Below, in pieces: positions 8,760 to 17,094 of a stretch of 64,000 bases of DNA. The translations under genes and the position numbers were made by a program. Positions within the stretch are counted from its first letter, which is position 1, and each line of letters starts with the position of its first letter. The notes under the pieces were generated by a model. The model saw only the letters and a list, made by a program, of their open reading frames with translations. It had not been told where the DNA came from and searched no databases. Origin of the DNA: Pedobacter aquae (lineage in GTDB: Bacteria; Bacteroidota; Bacteroidia; Sphingobacteriales; Sphingobacteriaceae); assembly GCF_008195825.1 (NCBI RefSeq), contig NZ_CP043329.1:3100001-3164000 (forward strand), read 5' to 3'.

Positions 8760-10285
8760 TACTTTTTATCTTTTTTGTTTTTTACAGGCATGGTAAACCA
8801 ATGGAAACCATCTTTAGCTATTAAAGCCTCTGCAATTTCTGGGCCCCAACTATCTGCCGCGTAATTAGGGAAATTGATGCTTTTTCTAGACTCCCAGTTT
8901 TCTACCACAGGCATTAACAATTCCCAAGCAGCCTCTATCTGGTCGGCCCTCATGAAAAGTGTTTGGTCGCCCTCCATCACATCTAACAATAAAGTTTCGT
9001 AAGCTTCAGGAGATTCTGCCGGATAAGTACCATCATAATTAAACACCATATCCACAGGGTTTAAAATCATATCTAAACCAGGTCTTTTAGCTTGTACCTG
9101 CAACCTGATGCTCATTTCTGGCTGAATACTGATGATTAACCTATTTTGTTGCCAACTTTCTGATGCCTCAATTGGGAAAATTGGATGCGGAACATCTTTA
9201 AATTGTATGCTGATAACCGATGCTTTTTGATGCATACGCTTACCTGTTCTTACATAAAAAGGTACATTTTGCCAACGCCAGTTATCAATAAAGAATTTTA
9301 AAGCAGCAAAAGTTTCGGTATTAGAATTAGGGTCTACGCCTTTTTCTTCACGGTAGCCTAAAACTTCTTCACCAGCCACCCAGCCACTAGCGTACTGCCC
9401 TCTTACGGTATTATGTTTAACTTCTTCATGACCAAATTTTCTAATGGCTCTTAAAACATCAACTCTACGGTTACGTACTTCATCAGCGTTAAAGCTTACT
9501 GGTGGCTCCATAGCTACTAAGCATAAAACTTGTAAAATATGGTTTTGCACCATGTCTTTTAAAGCGCCAGAACCATCGTAATAGCCACCACGGTCTTCTA
9601 CGCCAATATCTTCTGTAACAGAAATTTGAACGTGTTCTATATAATTTCTATTCCAAATAGGTTCAAACAAAGCATTTGCAAACCTAAAAGCCATCATATT
9701 CTGAACCGTTTCTTTACCTAAATAATGGTCTATACGGTAAATCTGGGTTTCATCAAATAAAGATTGTAAGAGTTTGTTTAGTTCTTTGGCCGAGTCTAAA
9801 TCGTGTCCAAAAGGTTTTTCTATAACAATTCTATTTCTTTGTTCTTTATTTTCGATGTTAATAGTGGCAACACCCTTAGAAATGATAGGGAAAAACTGTG
9901 GCGCTACAGATAAATAATGAATGATGTTAGATTCTTCGCCCCACTCCTGATCTTTTTCTTTGATGATAGCCTCTAAATCCTGATATGTTTTGTCTTTTTT
10001 AGCATCAGATTGTAAGTATTGGATACAAGAAGAAAACACTTTCCACTTTGCAGCATCAGCTTTTCCGCTTCTAGAAAACTTATTGATACCATCTAATAAA
10101 ATTTCTCTGAATTTTTGGTTATCATAATCTGTTCTTCCCAAGCCTACAATGGTAAACTTTGCTGGCATGTAGCCATCTAAGTATAAATTATACAGTGCTG
10201 GTATTAGTTTTCTGGCGGCAAGGTCTCCGGTTCCACCAAAAATGGTAAATACTGTTGGTTTGGGTTTAATGTTTGTGGTTTTCAT
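8759..10285 (-). CDS. zwf: Glucose-6-phosphate 1-dehydrogenase
   Basis: Oxidises glucose-6-phosphate to 6-phosphogluconolactone with NADP reduction. The 508 residues carry the nucleotide-binding motif GGTGDLAARKL (about 17-27), the EKPFGHDL block and the active-site motif RIDHYLGKE. Length is typical. It sits between the ROK kinase gene upstream (48-base gap) and pgl downstream (one-base overlap), so the three genes form a glucose to 6-phosphogluconate module. Confidence 0.97.
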   Translation of the reverse strand: MKTTNIKPKPTVFTIFGGTGDLAARKLIPALYNLYLDGYMPAKFTIVGLGRTDYDNQKFREILLDGINKFSRSGKADAAKWKVFSSCIQYLQSDAKKDKTYQDLEAIIKEKDQEWGEESNIIHYLSVAPQFFPIISKGVATINIENKEQRNRIVIEKPFGHDLDSAKELNKLLQSLFDETQIYRIDHYLGKETVQNMMAFRFANALFEPIWNRNYIEHVQISVTEDIGVEDRGGYYDGSGALKDMVQNHILQVLCLVAMEPPVSFNADEVRNRRVDVLRAIRKFGHEEVKHNTVRGQYASGWVAGEEVLGYREEKGVDPNSNTETFAALKFFIDNWRWQNVPFYVRTGKRMHQKASVISIQFKDVPHPIFPIEASESWQQNRLIISIQPEMSIRLQVQAKRPGLDMILNPVDMVFNYDGTYPAESPEAYETLLLDVMEGDQTLFMRADQIEAAWELLMPVVENWESRKSINFPNYAADSWGPEIAEALIAKDGFHWFTMPVKNKKDKK

Positions 10286-10333
10286 CGTTTTATTATAGGT
10301 TGGTGATACCTATTTTGTTTAGTTAAGTTTTAT

Positions 10334-11065
10334 TTAGGGATTTACCGATTGTACGCAAAAATCATCATCTTTTTGCCACATGAAAGCGCCTCCTTTTATT
10401 CCGTCTCTGTTACGAGCAATTTTTATATTATCGTCTAGTTTGAAAGTTATTTTTTTAGCATTTCCGCCACTAAGGTAAAGTTTATCGTAATTAATTACGG
10501 TTTTAAATGTCTTTAAAACATCTTTTACATTTTTATTCCACTCTTCTAGGCCATCCTCAATTAAAGCATCGTCACCAATAAATTTATCGTAAGTAAGATT
10601 TTTTCTAACTGGCAAATGCGCCAATTCTAGATGCGGGAGTAAACTCCCATCCATAAACAAAGCGGTACCAAAGCCGGTTCCTAAAGTAATAACCATTTCT
10701 AAGCCTTCGCCAGATATTAAGCCAAAACCCTGCATATCAGCATCATTAAGTAACCTTACGGGCTTTTTTAGTTCTTTTGCAATAAGGAGAGCCAAATTGC
10801 AACCCGCCCATAATGGAGTGCCTAAGTTAGGCGCTGTAGCGATAATGCCTTTTTTTACATAACCAGGGAAACCAACGGATATTTTATCGAAAGAAGGAAA
10901 ATTAGCAGTAAGCTTCTTAATGGCTTTGATAACATTTTCTGGACTTGCTTTTTCCGGAGTAGGAACTTTTTGATATTCTACCAACATCTCTCCGGAGGTA
11001 TTTAAGACAGTTGCTTTAATACTTGTTCCGCCAATATCAATAGCTAAAATGTGTTCTTGTTTCAT
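10334..11065 (-). CDS. ROK family kinase, polyphosphate-glucokinase-like
   Basis: Predicted cytoplasmic sugar kinase of 243 residues. It has the ROK ATP-binding start LAIDIGGTSIKATV (about 7-20) and a second phosphate motif TLGTGFGTALF (about 127-137). The short length and lack of the usual ROK zinc-cysteine cluster resemble polyphosphate/ATP glucokinases (PpgK type). Its place directly upstream of zwf-pgl supports glucose as substrate, feeding glucose-6-phosphate to Zwf. Which phosphate donor it uses cannot be told from sequence. Confidence 0.85.
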   Translation of the reverse strand: MKQEHILAIDIGGTSIKATVLNTSGEMLVEYQKVPTPEKASPENVIKAIKKLTANFPSFDKISVGFPGYVKKGIIATAPNLGTPLWAGCNLALLIAKELKKPVRLLNDADMQGFGLISGEGLEMVITLGTGFGTALFMDGSLLPHLELAHLPVRKNLTYDKFIGDDALIEDGLEEWNKNVKDVLKTFKTVINYDKLYLSGGNAKKITFKLDDNIKIARNRDGIKGGAFMWQKDDDFCVQSVNP

Positions 11066-11200
11066 AGAATTATCATGATTATTTAATCAATTATTGCATT
11101 TAATAATTCTGTTGCTAAGCTAAACATTATTCAATCATTTAGAAGCTTATGGCTTAAATGCTAAAGTATATGACATTTACAACACAAAACAGGCCACTAG

Positions 11201-11982
11201 CTATAGCTGATGAACAAAATCTTGCATGGCTTTACCTGGGTTGGCAGTTTTCATAAAATTCTCTCCAATTAAAAAACCATTGAAGCCTGCTTTTTTTAAT
11301 ATTTTGATGGTCTCTGGACTATCGATAGCACTTTCAGAAACTTTTAAAAATTCTGATGGAATAGTTTGCGCCAATTGTAATGAGGTATCTATAGAAACTG
11401 TAAAATCTTTTAAATTTCTATTGTTTACCCCAACAACATCTATGTATGGATTTAAACTAAAATCAAGCTCTTCCTGGCTATGGACTTCTAAAAGCGTACT
11501 TAAACCTAAAGATTTAGCCAATTTTGCAAAAGCAGTTATTTCTTCTTTGGTTAAACAAGCAGCTATCAGTAAAATAATATCAGCACCAATAGCTTTGGCT
11601 TCTATAATCTGATATTCATCTACCATAAAATCTTTACGCAAAATAGGGATGTTGTTTACCGCTCTTGCAGCCATTAAATCATCATCATGCCCCATAAAAA
11701 ATCACGATCTGTTAAAACAGATAAAGCCGATGCGCCTGCCTGATTATAACCTGTAGTAACTTCTTCTACCGTAACTTGGTTGTTAATGATTCCTTTAGAT
11801 GGCGATTTCCTTTTAAACTCGGCAATAATACCCGTACGTTCTGGATGCGTTAAGAAGTCTTTTAAGCTATAAGTTTCACGTGAAAAAGCAGCTCTTTTTT
11901 CTAAATCGGCGATACTGGTTTTAGCTTTACAAGCGGCAACTTCTTCCTTTTTGCGTAAAACAATTTTATCTAAAATATTCAT
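11201..11982 (-). pseudogene. trpC: Indole-3-glycerol-phosphate synthase, split by a frameshift
   Basis: TrpC closes the indole ring of tryptophan. The N-terminal part (MNILDKIVLRKKEEVAACKA, FKRKSPSKG, ALSVLTDRDF) is read from ATG at 11982 and runs into a stop after the DRDF motif. The rest (HDDDLMAARAVNNIPILRKDF, LLIAACL, VVGVNNRNLKDF, SESAI) continues in another frame. Adding one T to the T6 run at 11701-11696 rejoins the whole protein at about 260 residues, the normal length. The start lies 8 bases after the trpG stop. The loss may be a sequence error or a true mutation; the coding quality on both sides is intact. Confidence 0.9.
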
Positions 11983-11990
11983 GTAAGCTA

Positions 11991-12554
11991 TTAATGAGAT
12001 AACCAATTATTAATCATTTCTTTTCCATACTCGGTTAAAACCGATTCTGGATGAAACTGAACTCCTCTAACATCTAAAGTTTTATGCTTCAGGGCCATGG
12101 CAACACCATGCTCATCTACCGCAGTAATTTCTAAATCGGCAGGTAAATTTTCTGATTTTACTGCCCAAGAATGGTATCTACCCACTTTAAATTGTGTTGG
12201 TAAACCTTCAAAGGTAGCGTCTTTTGCAGTTACTTGAATTTGTGTAGCAGTACCATGTACAGGCTTGCTCAGGTTGTACAACTCGCCACCAAAAACTTCG
12301 GCAATGGCTTGCTGACCTAAACAAACGCCCATGATACTTTTTTTGGCCGCATAATTTTTAATAACCTCTAAAAGCAAACCAGCCTCTGAGGGTATACCAG
12401 GCCCTGGTGATAATAAAATTTTATCAAACTGTTCTACATCTTCCAATTTAAATTTATCGTTTCTCCAAACGGTAGCATCATGCCCCAACTCATGAAGTAA
12501 ATGCACCAAATTATAGGTAAACGAGTCGTAATTATCAATAACAAGAATCTTCAT
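11991..12554 (-). CDS. trpG: Anthranilate synthase component II (glutamine amidotransferase)
   Basis: Supplies ammonia from glutamine to TrpE for anthranilate synthesis. The 187 residues show class-I amidotransferase motifs: IDNYDSFTYNL at the start, LSPGPGIPSEAG, the nucleophile motif GVCLGQQAIAEVFGG and the HPES histidine/glutamate motif (VQFHPESVLTEYG). It starts 3 bases after the trpE stop and is followed by trpC after 8 bases, so all three are one transcript. Confidence 0.96.
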   Translation of the reverse strand: MKILVIDNYDSFTYNLVHLLHELGHDATVWRNDKFKLEDVEQFDKILLSPGPGIPSEAGLLLEVIKNYAAKKSIMGVCLGQQAIAEVFGGELYNLSKPVHGTATQIQVTAKDATFEGLPTQFKVGRYHSWAVKSENLPADLEITAVDEHGVAMALKHKTLDVRGVQFHPESVLTEYGKEMINNWLSH

Positions 12555-12557
12555 AAC

Positions 12558-13970
12558 TTAAATTTCTTTAGCCATAAAAATGGCTTTTCTTAACGCTGCA
12601 ATTTTATTATTTACTTCATTCAACTCACTTTCTGCATCAGAATCTGCAACAATACCTGCGCCTGCTTGGTAGTGTAATCGCTTGTCTTTGCTCAAGAAAG
12701 ACCTAATCATGATGGCGTGGTTAAAATCTCCGTTAAAACCTAAAAAACCTATGGCACCACTATAAAAACTGCGTTTTATATTTTCATTTTCATCGATGAT
12801 TTCCATGGCTCTGTATTTAGGTGCACCGCTAAGCGTACCTGCCGGGAAGGTATCGGCCACAATTTTAAAAGAATTGACACCTTCTTTTAAAGTCCCGCTA
12901 ACTTTAGAAACTAAATGGATTAAATGCGAGTAAAATTGGGCTTCTTTATAAGCCTTAACCTCTACATTTTTGCAATGTCTGCTTAAATCATTGCGGGCTA
13001 AATCAACCAACATCACATGCTCTGATGACTCTTTCGGGTCGTTCATCAATTTCTCTGCAATGGCTTTATCTTCTATATCATTTCCAGATCTTTTAAAAGT
13101 TCCGGCAATTGGGAAGATACTTGCAACTCGGTTTTTAATCGTTAATTGGGCTTCTGGCGATGAACCAAAAATTTTAAAACTTCCGTAATCAAAATAAAAA
13201 AGGTAAGGAGATGGGTTGATGGATCTTAAAGCTCTGTAAACGTTAAATTCATCACCCCTAAATGGCGTTTGAAAAGCTCTCGATGGTACAATTTGAAAAA
13301 CATCACCTCTGTAAATGTGCTTTTTCATTTTTTCTACCAAAGCTTTAAACTCCTCGTCTTTTAGGTTTGATGTTTCCTCACCATCTACATAAAACTTATA
13401 CTCGGGAAAGTTTTTGTTTTTGATAAGGTATTCTATCTTTTCTAAACCTGTGCTTTCTTTATCAAAATCTGTTTCGTTTTTGATGATGTAAAGCTCGTTT
13501 TTGAAGTGGTCTATAGCAATAATATACCTGTAAACATGGTATTGCATGGTTGGTATAGAACGGTCTTTTCTAGTATCAGCTTTAAGCTGGATATCTTCAA
13601 AATAAGTAACCGCTTCATGCGTAAAATAGCCAAATAAACCGTCGGTTATGAACTTCAAACTAGGGTCGGCATTACTTTCAAAACTATTTCTAAAAGCACT
13701 AACCTCATCTACCAAATTAAAGGTGCCTTTTTCTTTTCTGATGAATTTATCATCTGGGAAAGTGGCTGTAAAAACATCATTTTCTAGTTTAATACCAGCT
13801 ATAGGGTCACAACAAACATAGCTCATGCTATTTTCTTTGCTATGGTAATCAGAGCTTTCTAACAATAAGGTGTTTGGGAAAACATCTCTTAACCTTAAAT
13901 ATATACTTACTGGCGTGGTAGTATCTGCCAGTAATTTATGATGAACGATGTTGATTTTATATTTTTCCAT
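12558..13970 (-). CDS. trpE: Anthranilate synthase component I
   Basis: Converts chorismate to anthranilate with TrpG. The 470 residues show the chorismate-binding fold: IVPSRAFQTPF, LRSINPSPYLFY, the GSSPE motif, PIAGTFKRSG, HVMLVDLARND, PAGTLSGAPK and the C-terminal GAGIVADSD. Family-typical length. It is the first structural gene after a Trp-rich leader peptide and terminator, so it is probably controlled by transcription attenuation. The feedback-inhibition region is present at the N-terminus (LLESSDYHSKENSMSYVCCDP). Confidence 0.96.
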   Translation of the reverse strand: MEKYKINIVHHKLLADTTTPVSIYLRLRDVFPNTLLLESSDYHSKENSMSYVCCDPIAGIKLENDVFTATFPDDKFIRKEKGTFNLVDEVSAFRNSFESNADPSLKFITDGLFGYFTHEAVTYFEDIQLKADTRKDRSIPTMQYHVYRYIIAIDHFKNELYIIKNETDFDKESTGLEKIEYLIKNKNFPEYKFYVDGEETSNLKDEEFKALVEKMKKHIYRGDVFQIVPSRAFQTPFRGDEFNVYRALRSINPSPYLFYFDYGSFKIFGSSPEAQLTIKNRVASIFPIAGTFKRSGNDIEDKAIAEKLMNDPKESSEHVMLVDLARNDLSRHCKNVEVKAYKEAQFYSHLIHLVSKVSGTLKEGVNSFKIVADTFPAGTLSGAPKYRAMEIIDENENIKRSFYSGAIGFLGFNGDFNHAIMIRSFLSKDKRLHYQAGAGIVADSDAESELNEVNNKIAALRKAIFMAKEI

Positions 13971-13993
13971 TTTTATGCTTTTACCTGATGAAA

Positions 13994-14024
13994 CAAAAAA
14001 ACCCGACAGTTTAGCGTCGGGTTT
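13994..14024 (-). terminator. trp attenuator terminator upstream of trpE
   Basis: On the minus strand ACCCGAC (14022-14016) and GTCGGGT (14007-14001) form a hairpin followed by a T-run, ending about 25 bases before the trpE start. It lies between the leader peptide and trpE. A segment GCATCGGTT (14083-14075) that begins at the leader stop codon can pair with AACCCGACGC of the terminator 5' arm with one mismatch and one bulge, giving a possible antiterminator. The regulatory role is inferred from this arrangement. Confidence 0.85.
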
Positions 14025-14082
14025 TGATATTTGTTTAGGTTTGGGTTGAAATTCAATTTTTCTTCAAATACAATAACCGATG

Positions 14083-14133
14083 CTACATATGACTGTACCA
14101 CCACCACTTTAAAGTATTTGTTTTCATTTTCAT
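14083..14133 (-). CDS. trpL: trp operon leader peptide with three Trp codons
   Basis: A 16-residue frame on the minus strand, MKMKTNTLKWWWYSHM, followed by TAG. Three consecutive TGG codons (14106-14098) sit shortly before the stop. Ribosomes short of charged tRNA-Trp would stall there and leave the antiterminator segment, which begins at the stop codon, free to pair; a ribosome reaching the stop would cover it and let the terminator form. This is the classic leader-peptide logic, inferred here from sequence alone. Confidence 0.9.
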   Translation of the reverse strand: MKMKTNTLKWWWYSHM

Positions 14134-14140
14134 TGTGCAG

Positions 14141-14148
14141 CAAAAATA
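14141..14148 (-). promoter_or_regulatory. Probable -7 element of the trp promoter
   Basis: TATTTTTG on the minus strand matches the Bacteroidota -7 consensus TAnnTTTG and lies 7 bases before the leader-peptide start codon, so the leader would have a very short or no 5' untranslated region. I see no good TTG at the expected -33 distance. Confidence 0.5.
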
Positions 14149-14201
14149 TAAAGAAATTTGAATTACAGAATTTTTTCTTCAAAAAAAGGATTTACCCAAC
14201 C

Positions 14202-14630
14202 TTACATATTCCACCAAGGGTTTCTATCTTTCATGGTGAAGATAGCCGCTAAAATAATCAGCAATGCAATAGAGTAGAAAACCCCAATAGCTTTGTGTTT
14301 TGCTTTTGCTTCTACAGCTTTTTTAGATTTAGAGTGCCCTACGGTTATTAAAACAATGGCAATAATCATCATGCTGATGTGTTCTACATTCCAGTATCTG
14401 GTTACAGGATTACTCATTTGAGAGAAATCTACGCTTGGGCTCATGAAATACAATACCAAACCTAAAACCAATTGTATGTGTGCCGATATCAAAGTAAATA
14501 AATTGATTTTTCTATTTCCCTCTGTATATGGCTTGCTGCCTGCTGTTAAAGATTGAACAATGGCAACTAAAATTAAAATTAAGACAACGTATCTTAATAA
14601 AGAGTGGGTGTGTACTAATCCGGTATACAT
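14202..14630 (-). CDS. Conserved four-helix membrane protein
   Basis: 142 residues with four predicted membrane segments (about 10-27, 45-62, 83-100, 112-132). Histidines occur at HTHSLLRY near the N-terminus, in SAHIQL and in VEHISMM. Relatives in Bacteroidota are sometimes labelled cytochrome b-like, but no heme motif can be proved here. It has its own start and no operon partner; the trp promoter lies beyond its 3' end. Function unknown. Confidence 0.75.
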   Translation of the reverse strand: MYTGLVHTHSLLRYVVLILILVAIVQSLTAGSKPYTEGNRKINLFTLISAHIQLVLGLVLYFMSPSVDFSQMSNPVTRYWNVEHISMMIIAIVLITVGHSKSKKAVEAKAKHKAIGVFYSIALLIILAAIFTMKDRNPWWNM

Positions 14631-14733
14631 ATTTAATTTTTTTAACTACCAAATATAAGACAATAAACGTGTTAATTGTTTTTAAATTTACTGCTAAAAT
14701 AAAATCAGCTACCTTTATAAATAAGACATTTTT

Positions 14734-15278
14734 ATGGAAGAAAATCCTTGGCAAATATTAGAAAGCAAAGCTATTTACGATAATCCTTGGATTGAGATTA
14801 CCGAGCATCAGGTAATAAACCCAACTGGTGGAAAAGGCATTTATGGCGAGGTACATTTTAAAAATTACGCCATAGGCATTATTGCTTTAGATGATGATGA
14901 TCAAATATGGTTGGTAGGCCAATACAGGTTTCCATTAAAAGCTTACAGCTGGGAAATACCAGAAGGTGGCGGACCATTAAATACCAATCCATTAGCATCC
15001 GCAAAAAGAGAATTGCTAGAAGAAACAGGTTTAGTTGCCCAACACTGGGAAGAACTTTTACGCATGCACCTTTCTAATTCTGTTTCTGATGAATTAGCAA
15101 TTATTTATCTGGCTCGAGATTTTGAACAGTTTGAAGCACAACCAGAAGAAACAGAAGAACTTGTTGTAAAAAAGTTCATTTTGAAGAAGCTTACCAAATG
15201 GTTTTACGTGGCGAAATTACAGATTCTATGAGTGTTGCAGCCATTTTAAGATTAAAATTGATTAAAGCCAAATTGTAA
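14734..15278 (+). pseudogene. NUDIX hydrolase (ADP-ribose pyrophosphatase-like), C-terminus frameshifted
   Basis: Hydrolase of nucleoside diphosphates linked to another moiety. The first 150 residues are intact, with the NUDIX box around GGGPLNTNPLASAKRELLEETGL; the usual Glu after the glycines is replaced by Thr. As read, the frame ends at 15231 with an unlikely tail. Adding one A to the A6 run at 15168-15173 restores a sensible end (VHFEEAYQMVLRGEITDSM, then VAAILRLKLIKAKL) with a stop at 15276-15278 that overlaps the next start as TAATG. The restored overlap argues that the deletion is not the native state. Confidence 0.82.
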
Positions 15279-15979
15279 TGCGCAATCTCTTTCTTCTATT
15301 TATACTCGTGATTTTATGCTCTTGTAGCTTACAAAAAAGCAATCAACAAGTACTTTTAAAAGAAGATTTTTCAAATCTGGATACCAATAAAATCTGGTTG
15401 CTTAAAAGCCATACTTTTACAAATAATTTAGCTGTTTTTAATCCGGATAATATCCAAAATAAAAATCTTTTAGCGCTAAAGCTTAATCAAACAGATAGTA
15501 GTAAAACATCTTCTAAAAGCTTTGAGGGTGCAGAAATTAGAACTCGAAGAAAATACAAATACGGCAATTTTAAAGTTCTTTTAAAAGCTCCAAAAGGTAG
15601 TGGCATTGTATCTGGCTTTTTCTTGTACTTTCCGCATAGCTCAAAATTTAAAGAAATAGATTTTGAGTTTTTGGGAAAAGATACCTGCAAAGTTTACCTC
15701 AACCATTGGACAAATAAACAAGATAATGGCAAAGCCGTGGATATTCCTTTTGCTTTCCAAAATGAATTTCATGAATACCATTTAGAATGGAGAAAAAAAT
15801 CTATCGTCTGGTATATGGATGGAAAAGAGCTTTACAGAACTCAGAATTTTATCCCCAAAAGAAGTATGCATTTGGTTTTTAACATTTGGATAAGCAAACA
15901 TGAAAGTTGGGTGGGTAACTTAGATGAAAGCGCTTTGCCAGCTTTTTTTCAAATAAAACAGGTTGAAATAAGTAAATAA
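15278..15979 (+). CDS. Glycoside hydrolase family 16-like lipoprotein
   Basis: Secreted, lipid-anchored (LVILCSC lipobox) protein of 233 residues with the beta-jelly-roll of GH16. The catalytic signature ExDxE is visible as EIDFEF, and downstream are HEYHLEWRKKSIVWYMDGKEL and a closing beta-strand, as in beta-glucanases/laminarinases. Substrate is not predictable. The start overlaps the frame-corrected NUDIX stop by one base, so the two are probably co-transcribed. Confidence 0.85.
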   Translation: MRNLFLLFILVILCSCSLQKSNQQVLLKEDFSNLDTNKIWLLKSHTFTNNLAVFNPDNIQNKNLLALKLNQTDSSKTSSKSFEGAEIRTRRKYKYGNFKVLLKAPKGSGIVSGFFLYFPHSSKFKEIDFEFLGKDTCKVYLNHWTNKQDNGKAVDIPFAFQNEFHEYHLEWRKKSIVWYMDGKELYRTQNFIPKRSMHLVFNIWISKHESWVGNLDESALPAFFQIKQVEISK

Positions 15980-16033
15980 GGCATTTTTCTTAATTTAAAT
16001 TAATACCCTAAATTTGATTTTTTATAAAATAAG

Positions 16034-16771
16034 ATGAATAAATTATTTGGCTATTTGTTAAGCCCTATCCATTACTTTGTTTTTTTCTTAGCACTCGTAA
16101 TTTTTCAGCCTATACAATGGTTATGTTTAAAATGGGGTGGTTATAGCGCTCACAAAAAATCTGTTGATATTTTAAATTTCTTTTTGGTAAGCTCCTATTA
16201 TCTATTGGGAATAAGAGTGAGCTTTTATAACCCTCAAAACCTCCCTACAAACAGACCCATTATTTTTGTAGCCAACCACCAAAGTATGTATGATATACCT
16301 CCTTTAATTTGGTTTTTAAGAAAGTATCATGCAAAATTTATCTCCAAAATAGAGCTTACCAAAGGTATCCCCTCTATATCATTTAACTTAAAATATGGTG
16401 GCGGTGCTAATATAGATAGGAAAGACTCTAAACAATCTATCATTGAAATAGCCCGACTTGGCGAAAGGATGAAGAAAAATACTTGGGGAGCAGTTATTTT
16501 CCCGGAAGGTACCAGAAGCAAAAACGGAACAATGAAAGATTTTCAAATTGGTGGTATTGCCACACTATTAAAGAAAGCACCTGATGCTTTAATTGTACCT
16601 ATTGCAATAGAAAATTCTTGGAAGGTTGTACAACACGGCTCTTTTCCTTTAAATGCGTTTGAGCACATCAAATTTACGATTCTTAACCCTATTGAGCCTA
16701 AAGAAATACCACTTGAAGAAACCATAATCAAGGCACAAAATGTTATTAAACAGATTGTTGAAAAAAAATAA
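16034..16771 (+). CDS. plsC: 1-acyl-sn-glycerol-3-phosphate acyltransferase
   Basis: Membrane enzyme that adds the second acyl chain to make phosphatidic acid. The 245 residues have an N-terminal membrane segment, the catalytic NHQSMYD block (HX4D) at about 81-87, and the phosphate-binding motif FPEGTRSKNG. Length is typical. It stands apart, ending in a region with two alternative hairpins. Confidence 0.9.
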   Translation: MNKLFGYLLSPIHYFVFFLALVIFQPIQWLCLKWGGYSAHKKSVDILNFFLVSSYYLLGIRVSFYNPQNLPTNRPIIFVANHQSMYDIPPLIWFLRKYHAKFISKIELTKGIPSISFNLKYGGGANIDRKDSKQSIIEIARLGERMKKNTWGAVIFPEGTRSKNGTMKDFQIGGIATLLKKAPDALIVPIAIENSWKVVQHGSFPLNAFEHIKFTILNPIEPKEIPLEETIIKAQNVIKQIVEKK

Positions 16772-16775
16772 TTTT

Positions 16776-16831
16776 ATAAAAGGTCTTTAAACGAAAAAAG
16801 TCTTCAAACGGGGAGAATGAAGACCTTTTAT
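16776..16831. terminator. Nested hairpins after plsC
   Basis: A 12-base perfect inverted repeat, ATAAAAGGTCTT (16776-16787) with AAGACCTTTTAT (16820-16831), competes with an inner hairpin GTCTTC (16800-16805) / GAAGAC (16819-16824). The inner one is followed by T residues in both orientations (T4 on +, T6 on -), so it may terminate transcription from both sides. Confidence 0.65.
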
Positions 16832-16940
16832 ACTAACCAATTATAAACCTGTTACAAATATAGGTTTATTATCATAATCTCAAACAACGTTAACATTATT
16901 TAACATTTTGATAATACAGTAATAAAAATGTTGCATAAAT

Positions 16941-16969
16941 AAAAAAGCCCTCGTCCGGTTGGAGAGGGC
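16941..16969 (-). terminator. Rho-independent terminator, minus strand
   Basis: GCCCTC and GAGGGC arms (16947-16952 and 16964-16969) followed on the minus strand by TTTTTT. It would end transcription of the 5-formyltetrahydrofolate cyclo-ligase gene, about 125 bases past its stop. Confidence 0.8.
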
Positions 16970-17094
16970 AATTAGGCTATAGTTGGATAGTTTAATATTT
17001 AAATATACGTATTTTTATAAAAGTTGCAATATTTTATTAAAAAAAGTTACAAAAATTATGAAATTATCATTTTAAATTTTTTAAAAAGTATTTA

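Larger units (their letters stand above)
16772..17094. other. Intergenic region between plsC and the 5-FTHF cyclo-ligase gene
   Basis: About 320 bases between convergent genes. It holds the nested hairpin 16776-16831 and the terminator 16941-16969. The remainder is A+T-rich without visible coding or further structure. Confidence 0.7.

Noticed and set aside
13973-14182. 69-residue minus-strand frame before trpE
   Set aside because: Passes through the attenuator hairpin in another frame; the 16-residue Trp leader is the sensible product here.
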